From Cyrtodaria siliqua (Eukaryota > Mollusca > Bivalvia > Adapedonta > Hiatellidae), in contig JAWPHD010000002.1 in assembly GCA_037043455.1 (NCBI GenBank), forward strand, positions 868,001-932,000: a stretch of DNA of 64,000 bases, given 5' to 3'. Shown piece after piece: positions 57,111 through 64,000 of this stretch (within the stretch, counting starts at the first letter, position 1; the number at the start of each line of letters is the position of its first letter). A model generated the notes under the pieces. The model made no database searches and had not been told where the DNA came from. It worked only from the letters and a program-made list of their open reading frames with translations. The position numbers and the translations under genes are program-made.

Positions 57111-59035
57111 AAACAAGAGGCCCAAGAGGGCCTGTGGACGCTCTACTGGCTAATATGGCTCTTATGACATCAATGAAGCGAGTGACTATCGTCTTAAAGA
57201 GGCAAAATATAGCATTTTTAACTATATCAAGAGCAGTTACTCCGTCATTACTGGTTTGATCTGGCTGGTTTTCCAAGTTGGGAGTAGAGATAATAAAAAT
57301 TAAAAAAAAAAATAAAAAAAAAAATAAAAAAAAAATAAAAAAAAATTATAAAAAATTAAACAAAAAAGATGGAAAAAAAAAAAGAATAAAAAAAAAAGAA
57401 AATAAAAAAATAAAAAATAAAGAAATTTAAAAATTTAAAACAAGCATTGATGTAAAACTGTGACCCCCGGGGCGGGGCCAGATGTGACCCCAGGGTCAGC
57501 ATTTGAACAAAATTGGTAAAGGACCATAAGCTTATAGCAACAGCAAAATATTAAACCTCTGGCTCTTGCAGTTTCAGAGAAGAAGATTTTTTAAGTTTTT
57601 CCCTATACATGTCTATGTAAAACATGTGACCCTTGGGGCGGGACCAAATGTGACCCCAGGGTCACCATTTGAACAAACTTGGTAAAGGACCATAAGCTTA
57701 TAATAATTGTAAAATATCAAACCTCTGGCTCTTGTAGTTTCCGAGAAGAAGATTTTTAAAAAAAAAATCCTATATAAGTCTATGTAAAACTGTGACCCTC
57801 GGGGCGGGGACAAATTTGACCCCAGGGTCACCATTTGAACAAACTTAGTAGAGGACCATAAGCTGATGCTACAAGTAATACATGAGAGCTCTGTGCCTTG
57901 TGGTTTCAGAGAAGAAGATTTTTTAAACTTTTTTCCTATATGTCTATATGAAAAACATGCAAAACCTCAATATACAAACTTTGGAGCCCCGAGGCACGGC
58001 CATTTTTGACACCGGGGACTTATTTGAACAAACTTGATAGTCTAGGCGTTGACGATCATTTTAAAAGAAAAACTGTTAATCTGTCAAGCGGTTCTGGAGA
58101 AGAAGATTTTTTAAGGTTTCGACCATATATGGTAATGGCAGCCATCTTGGATGTAGCGCCGACCTAATTTTAACAAATCTTAAAAGCATTCATCTAAGGA
58201 TCATCCATTTGAAGTTTGGTCAAAATTAGCCAAGCGGTTTCTGACGAGAAGTCGTTTGAAGAATTCCCTATACATGTCTATGTAAAACATGTGACCCTTG
58301 GGGCGGGGCCAAATGTGACCCTAAGGTCACCATTTGAACAAACTTGGTAAAGGACCATAAGCTTATAGTAAATGCAAAATATCAAACCTCTGGCTGTTGT
58401 AGTTTCTGAGAAGAAGATTTTTAAAAAAAAAATCCTTTTTAAGTCTATGTAAAACTGTGACCCCCGGGGCGGGGACAAATTTGACCCCAGGGTCACCATT
58501 TGAACAAACTTAGTAGAGGACCATAAGCTGATGCTACATGTAATACATGAGAGCTCTGTGCCTTGTGGTTTCAGAGGAGAAGATTTTTTAAAGTTTTTTC
58601 CTATATGTCTATATGAAAAACATGCAAAACCTCAATATACAAATTTTGGACCCCCGGGGTACGGCCATTTTTGACCCCGGGGACTTTATTTGAACAAACT
58701 TGATAGTCTAGGCGTTGGCGATCATTTTAAAAGAAAAACTGTTGAAATCTGTCCAGCGGTTCTGGAGAAGAAGATTTTTTAAGGTTTCGACCATATATGG
58801 TAATGGCAGCCATCTTGGATGTAGCGTTGAACTAATTTTAACAAATCTAAAAACATTCATCTAAGGATCATGCACGTGAAGTTTGGTCAAAATTAGCCAA
58901 GCGGTTTCTGAGGAGAAGTCGTTTGAAGAAAAGTTAACGGACGACAGACAGACGACAGACAGACGACAGACGACGGACGACGGACAACACAGCATCCCAT
59001 AAGCTCTGCTGGCCCTTGGCCAGTAGAGCTAAAAA
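57111..59035 (+). mobile_element. 1.9-kb dispersed element with hairpin ends
   Basis: The 5' end is AACAAG plus the hairpin AGGCCC-AAGA-GGGCCT (57118-57133). The 3' end has GACAGACGACAGACGACGG runs, then CTCTGCTGGCC-CTT-GGCCAGTAGAG (59003-59027) and CTAAAA. The interior holds an A-rich tract (57300-57440), then roughly 165-bp units, and a two-fold duplication of about 665 bp (57600-58264 and 58265-58930). The 45745-47446 element has the same ends. Hairpins at both ends and a CTAA finish could suggest a Helitron-like or RNA-mediated element. No proteins are encoded. Confidence 0.75.
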
Positions 59036-60417
59036 TCGACCATCATATATATGTAAGGCCCAACATGTGCTAAAAATGACCTAAAACACCATTCAAACAA
59101 ACCTGAGGCTCCCACCAGAAGTTCAGATTAAAAACAATACCGTGAGTTTCATTCTTTATCTGAACCAGATACCATGATGGATTTATTTTCTTGCATACCA
59201 CTGACATTTTACGTGTTGACATCGCATACAATCAACATTTTACCTATTAATTTATATGAGGATGTCACAAAATTGTTTAACTTGTCAACATCATTTTTGA
59301 CAGCTCGTGACTTTTATCTGCTCCCATGTGCAAGATAAAATTTGTCAGCATTGAAGTAAACGCGGATATCCTTCTACAAGTAAATAAAAGTGGTTCCATT
59401 ATAAACAAGACGGGACAACCGAATCCTGGACACGGACAAGTGATGTGAAAGAACTAAAAGAACTAAAAAAATTGTCTACTAAACTGCAATATGGAATTAT
59501 GGAACATCAATCTCTGAGAGTCCTTGGTCATAATTAAATTACATGATAACCTTTCCTAAACTTTTATTGATGTTTGACTTGCAGCTATTGAAATACATGG
59601 ACTTGCAAGAACACTTAAACCAGAAATTCGAAAAATGGCATAATTTTGCTAAAAAAGCAATGAAGAGTTATGGAACATGTGTCTGTCTACCAGTGTTAAA
59701 ACATATTCCAAGTTGCATTGATGTATGACTTGTGGTTGTTGTCGGACTTGCAAAAAGACTCTAACCTAAAAGCCAATGACGACATGAGTGCAATAGCTCT
59801 CCCTATTCTTCCAATAGTCGCATTAAAAACATGAACAATGCATTTTCAATTCTAATCTTAGTTCAAGTTACAAGGGACTGTGGACAGGCCAAATGGTTTA
59901 TTTATAGCACAGGCCTAAAATTAATAGTTTCATTTCACGCCTTGGTGTGATTTACTGCGTATTTGATAGTAATATCATACATTAATACTTGACAAAAATC
60001 TGTATAATTTCCGTTGTTATCCTGGCTTAAAAGTTTTCTAGCTTTAAAAGAGCGTGGCAATATTTAAACTAACATGGTTTATTAACATACTCTGCTTTGT
60101 TGTTGAGGCAGTATTAAATTTCCTATCAATACCTCTGATGTCAAGTAACCGTAAAGACGTCATTTTAAACGCCCGAAAATGTTACCGTAACTTGACGTCA
60201 TTTTAAACAATCAGATGAAAAACAAAAATTGGGTGTGTTACTAATAAAGCAATGCTACATCCCAACAACACATTTAAACAGGATGAAGCTGCACAATTTA
60301 TTCGTTTTGTGTTGAGAGATGGGCATAACATGCTAAGTTGTGAGAATGTTAGTATTATGTTCAATCTCTCGAAAAAGTCTTTAAGTGTATCATATACATA
60401 AAAGTCCATGTCAGATT
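59036..60417. other. Intergenic DNA, no gene recognised
   Basis: The open frame at 59543-59728 shows no family features. GTAACTTGACGTCATTTTAAAC and a related word are paired near 60140-60210. Confidence 0.4.
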
Positions 60418-60586
60418 AAATAAAATATTTCCAGCGAGTTTATATTGTGCAAGATCAAAACCTGGTGTTTGGGACTTGAAACACATCAAAAACACGGGCT
60501 TGGGGCCCATGGTATCGCTGATCTTCAAGTCCCGCCCACCAGGTATGGATCTTGGACAATATAAACCCGCTGTAAATATTTTATTT
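60418..60586. repeat. Hairpin element, ~63-bp stem
   Basis: 60418-60480 (AAATAAAATATTTCCAGCGA...GGGACTTGAA) pairs with 60524-60586 with several mismatches, around a 43-base loop. It is probably a hairpin MITE. Confidence 0.78.
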
Positions 60587-61414
60587 ATTAATTTAAGATA
60601 CACTCTCCATTAACTTGGGCCTCGGGTTGGCAATATTTGAAACAGTATTTTTCAGTGTATATAATGCATTGTGGTATTTACCAAATGCACTGAATATTTT
60701 TCATTATGCATTGAATATTTTTCATTAAGACGATCTCACATTGGTCACAGTCCCTTTTACATAAGGACATAATGAGTTACCACAGTGAGTTTCTATTTCC
60801 AGAAACATACATTTTTAAAAGACAATCTAATTTACGAATAGGACAACCACGTGTTCCCACTTTGGTTGTCCGATCGGACAACCAGAATTTCTGAAAGCGC
60901 AAAGCTATATGTCAATCAAAATAAGAATAAAAGTCGAACAGGAAACAAGATTTCGGCTTTTTCATTGATGTTGAGAAAATTACTGTGACACCGGTATAAA
61001 TGCTACGAGGAATTGATCAATTAATTGTATCCCTCTATGGAAGGTCACCACAAAACATCTTGTTTTTGATCAGATTTTGCTGAATCTTTATTTTGTATAG
61101 AGCAACCAATCGGAACTGCCTCGTCAGATTCCGTCACTCGGGAATCCACATTTACCGAGTATGGAAATTGGCGAAGAGTTCCGATGGATAGAGCAACGGA
61201 AAATTACAATTATACACGAACGGTTCGTGAATTATTCCATCCAATGAGAATAAATAAACATCATCAATATGCTAATTTAGCGCATTCGTCAGTAAAAATG
61301 TGTTTCCGGTTGTCACAAAATGTCAATGTTGCGGTACGTGACGGGTGCCATTCCTGGTAAACCAGTGAAAGAGTCCAAACAAGAGTCAAGTAAGCATTAC
61401 GAACCAAAAGAGAC
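60587..61414. other. Intergenic DNA flanking a transposon relic
   Basis: GGACAACCA motifs near 60842-60895 recur in related form at 61733-61785 around the zinc-finger relic and may be parts of the same element. Nothing else was recognised. Confidence 0.35.
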
Positions 61415-61648
61415 AGAAATTGTGTTTCTTCTTGGCAAGTTGGTCGAGAGTGGCTTAAATGTTCTGAAGATGGTAAAATGCAGTGCACTTGGTGCGCAGA
61501 ATCCTGATTAGACACTGATGGTTCCTTTGTAAAGGGGTGTTCTAGCATGCTGATTGACACTATAAAAAAACATGAACAGTCTAAAATCGATGAGGACTCC
61601 AATAATGACTCTAATAATGACTGTGACTTTCAGAGAAAGAATGAATAA
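61415..61648 (+). pseudogene. hAT/ZNF862-like zinc-finger relic
   Basis: One frame reads CVSSWQVGREWLKCSEDGKM then QCTWCAES, an in-frame TGA (61505-61507), then LDTDGSFVKGCSSMLIDTIK and KHEQSKI, ending at TAA (61646). The W...WL...MxCxxC...FVxG...H...K order matches the TTF-type/BED-like N-terminal finger of hAT-derived proteins such as ZNF862-like and ZMYM-related families. It is short and broken, without the transposase body. Confidence 0.6.
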
Positions 61649-62009
61649 ATATTCTGAAGACATCATGTTTTGCTTTGTTGACATATATCATTAGAGTAAT
61701 AAAGCCTTCAGTTTTTAAAAGAAACATTTCGGGCAACCACTTTTCCTTTCGGGCAACCAATTTTTGATGAAGTGGTTGTCCGAAGGACAAGTCCAAAAGT
61801 TAATTTCGCAGACTGCATACCTCTATCAGGTTTATGTTTTATTGTAATGTGATAATAGTGCGGGGTGGGGTATTTTCATATACAGCAATGGGTTGCATGG
61901 GAAGGTCGGGGTGGAAGTGGGGCAGGGAGATATGTCAAGATTGCCTTTTTTAAGTAAGTCAGTAATCAAATTTATACACTGCCTGAATAATACTGTCTAC
62001 ATTATGGTT
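61649..62009. other. Intergenic DNA
   Basis: GGGCAACCACTTTTCC and GGGCAACCAATTTTTG repeats at 61733-61775, then G-rich and AT-rich DNA. No gene was recognised. Confidence 0.4.
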
Positions 62010-62240
62010 TCTATCTAAATTATGGATAAACCAGCCTGAATTACGAATAGTCTGAATAATGAATACAGTCTGCATTTGGATCAATCTAAATTATGGATAA
62101 ACCAGTCTGAATTATGAATACAGTCTGCATTTGAATCAATCTATATTATGGATAAACCAGTCTGAATTATGAATACAGTCTGATTAATGGATACAGTCTG
62201 CATTTGGATCAATCTCTATTATGGATAAACCAGTCTACGA
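62010..62240. repeat. 55-bp minisatellite
   Basis: TGCATTTGGATCAATCTAAA-type units start at 62071, 62126 and 62199 with TTATGGATAAACCAGTCTGA between them. One unit carries an extra 18 bases (TCTGATTAATGGATACAG). Confidence 0.85.
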
Positions 62241-62814
62241 GTCCTACTGCCGATTATTTGGATGCTCCCGATTTTCTCTGAAAATATATACGGAAATATA
62301 AACGATATGCTACTGCTTCTTACTAGTGAAATGTGTATAATTATAATTTATCACATTACTTGCGATGTAGGAGTGTTATAAAGCCATGACATAAATATCA
62401 TAATACACTAGTGTAATACATATGCAAATGGGGCACATCATTGTTCAGCCCCGTATCCAATCCGAAGAGGCCTCGTCGATTTCCGTTACCACTATAAACA
62501 CCAGATTACAAAAATCCATGAGGCAGTTTCATTGTTCGGTGTCAAACGGATAAGACAGAAGCAACATATACAACGTCATCCTATGAAATTTATGACGTCG
62601 TCATACAACAACGATATATATAGACAGCATCATTATAAAATATACGTTATACGGCATTTTCGAAGTTATGTGGTAAGAATTTGGCATTCATGCCTATTTA
62701 ATGTTGAATTTATTAAACTTGTTTGATACAATGGATATGATGCTCAGCACAGCTTCACATCACATTAGTTTATCAAACTCATTTAATAATAACCAACATT
62801 GTAATTGATGGCTT
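62241..62814. other. Intergenic DNA, no recognised feature
   Basis: AT-rich. The open frame at 62532-62726 has no family features. Confidence 0.4.
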
Positions 62815-64000
62815 ACCTAATGTAAAATGCCAGTATCAACTCTGTACTTGATGATTTACCTGATAGTGTATGTCAGAACCAACACTGTACTTGATGGCTT
62901 ACCTGATAGTGTATGCCAGTACCAGCACTGTACTTGATGGCTTACCTAATAATGTATGTCAGCACCAACACTGTACTTGATGGCTTACCTAATATTGTAT
63001 GTCAGTACCCCCACTGTACTTGATGGCTTATCTAATACAGTATGCCAGTACCAGCACTGTACTTCATGGCTTACCTAATAGTGTATGTCAGTACCAGCAC
63101 TGTACTTGATGGCTTACCTAATATTGTATGTCAGTACCAACACTGTAGTTGATGGATTATCTAAAACAGTATGCCAGTACCATCCCTGTACTTGATGGCT
63201 TACTTAATATTGTATGTCAGTACCCCACTGTACTTGATGGCTCACCTACTATTTTATGTCAGTACCCTCACTGTACTTGATGGCTTACCTAATATTGTAT
63301 GTCAGTACCAACACTGTACTTGATGGCTTACATAATATTGTGTATCAGTGTAACCAGCACTGTACTTGATGGCTTACCTAATATTTTATGTTAGTACCCC
63401 CACTGTACATGATGGCTTATGTAATATTGTATGTCAGCACCCCAACTGTACTTGATGACTTACCTAATAGTGTATGCCAGTACCAGCACTGTATTTGATG
63501 GCTACTGAACATGGTATGTCAGTACCAGCACTGTACGTGATAGCTTACCTAATATTGTATGCCAGTACCAACACTGTACTTGATGGCTGACCTAATATTG
63601 TATGCCAGTACCAACACTGTACTTGATGGCTTACCTAATAGTGTATGTCAGTACCAACACTGTACTTGATAGCTCATCTAATATTGTATGTCAGTACCAA
63701 CACTGTCCTTGATGGCTTACCTAATACTGTATGCTGCCACCAACACTGTACTTGATGGCTTACCTAATATTGAATTTGTATGCCAGTACCAACACTGTAC
63801 TTGATGGCTTACCTAATATTGTATGTTAGTACCAACACTGTACTTGATGGCTTACCTAATGGTGTGTATCAGTTTAACCAGCAGTGTACTTGATGGCTTA
63901 CCTAATATTTTATGTTAGTACCCCCACTGTACTTGATGGCTTATGTAATATTGTATGTCAGCACCCCCACTGTGTTTGATGACTTATCTAATATTGTATG
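62815..64000. repeat. 43-bp minisatellite, runs off the window
   Basis: The unit is GATGGCTTACCTAATATTGT then ATGTCAGTACCAACACTGTACTT, 43 bp, with about 27 units. Variation is concentrated at TATTGT/TAGTGT and CAACA/CAGCA/CCCCCA. Two units contain GTGTATCAGTTTAACCAGCA-type variants (about 63345 and 63860), about 515 bp or 12 units apart, hinting at block duplication. It continues past 64000. Confidence 0.95.

Noticed and set aside
57613..58499. Two nearly identical 73-codon minus-strand frames
   Set aside because: They come from the 665-bp duplication inside the dispersed element and carry no recognisable domain.
61320..61511. 63-codon plus-strand frame and the 112-codon minus-strand frame over the hAT-like relic
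   Set aside because: The frame that matches a known finger pattern (WLKCSEDGKM...CTWC) is a different one.

Overview
This window looks like nuclear DNA from a mollusc, most likely a heterodont bivalve. The base composition is AT-rich. There is one spliced gene with long introns, and there are many dispersed repeats of a kind I associate with bivalve genomes, with hairpin ends such as AACAAGAGGCCCAAGAGGGC and GCTCTGCTGGCC. Species cannot be named from sequence reading alone.

Region 1 (1-29355) holds no gene that I can support. It is one very large inverted-repeat structure. The left arm (1-11072) is the reverse complement of the right arm (17992-29355). Each arm has an outer part of mixed sequence, then a block with tandem 230-bp units and C2H2 zinc-finger-linker relics, then a long 37-bp satellite array whose core unit contains ATCGAT. 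In every stretch I compared, the arms were base-for-base identical from about 2.4 kb inward, but only about 95% identical in the outer 2 kb. The 6.9-kb spacer (11073-17991) is largely an older, diverged third copy of the same module in right-arm orientation. It includes a second 37-bp array (11073-13150) that is a diverged relative of the first.

Region 2 (29356-36000) is a field of dispersed repeats. It includes a complete non-autonomous DNA transposon with 31-bp terminal inverted repeats and a 7-bp target duplication (32775-33609), and a broken ULP1-like protease gene from a mobile element (34569-35020, minus strand).

Region 3 (36217-49373, plus strand) holds the only gene I can rebuild with confidence, a CDV3 homolog. 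Its five coding exons join in phase into 261 codons plus a stop. The introns carry SINE-like, foldback, MITE and tandem repeats.

Region 4 (49374-64000) is CDV3 3' flank and intergenic repeat DNA. It has several hairpin or foldback elements, a 1.9-kb dispersed element (57111-59035), a broken hAT/ZNF862-like zinc-finger fragment (61415-61648), a 55-bp minisatellite, and a 43-bp minisatellite that runs off the right edge.

The most notable object is the palindrome: a satellite-filled inverted repeat with a sharp internal identity step, a diverged third copy in its spacer, and relics of zinc-finger coding sequence.
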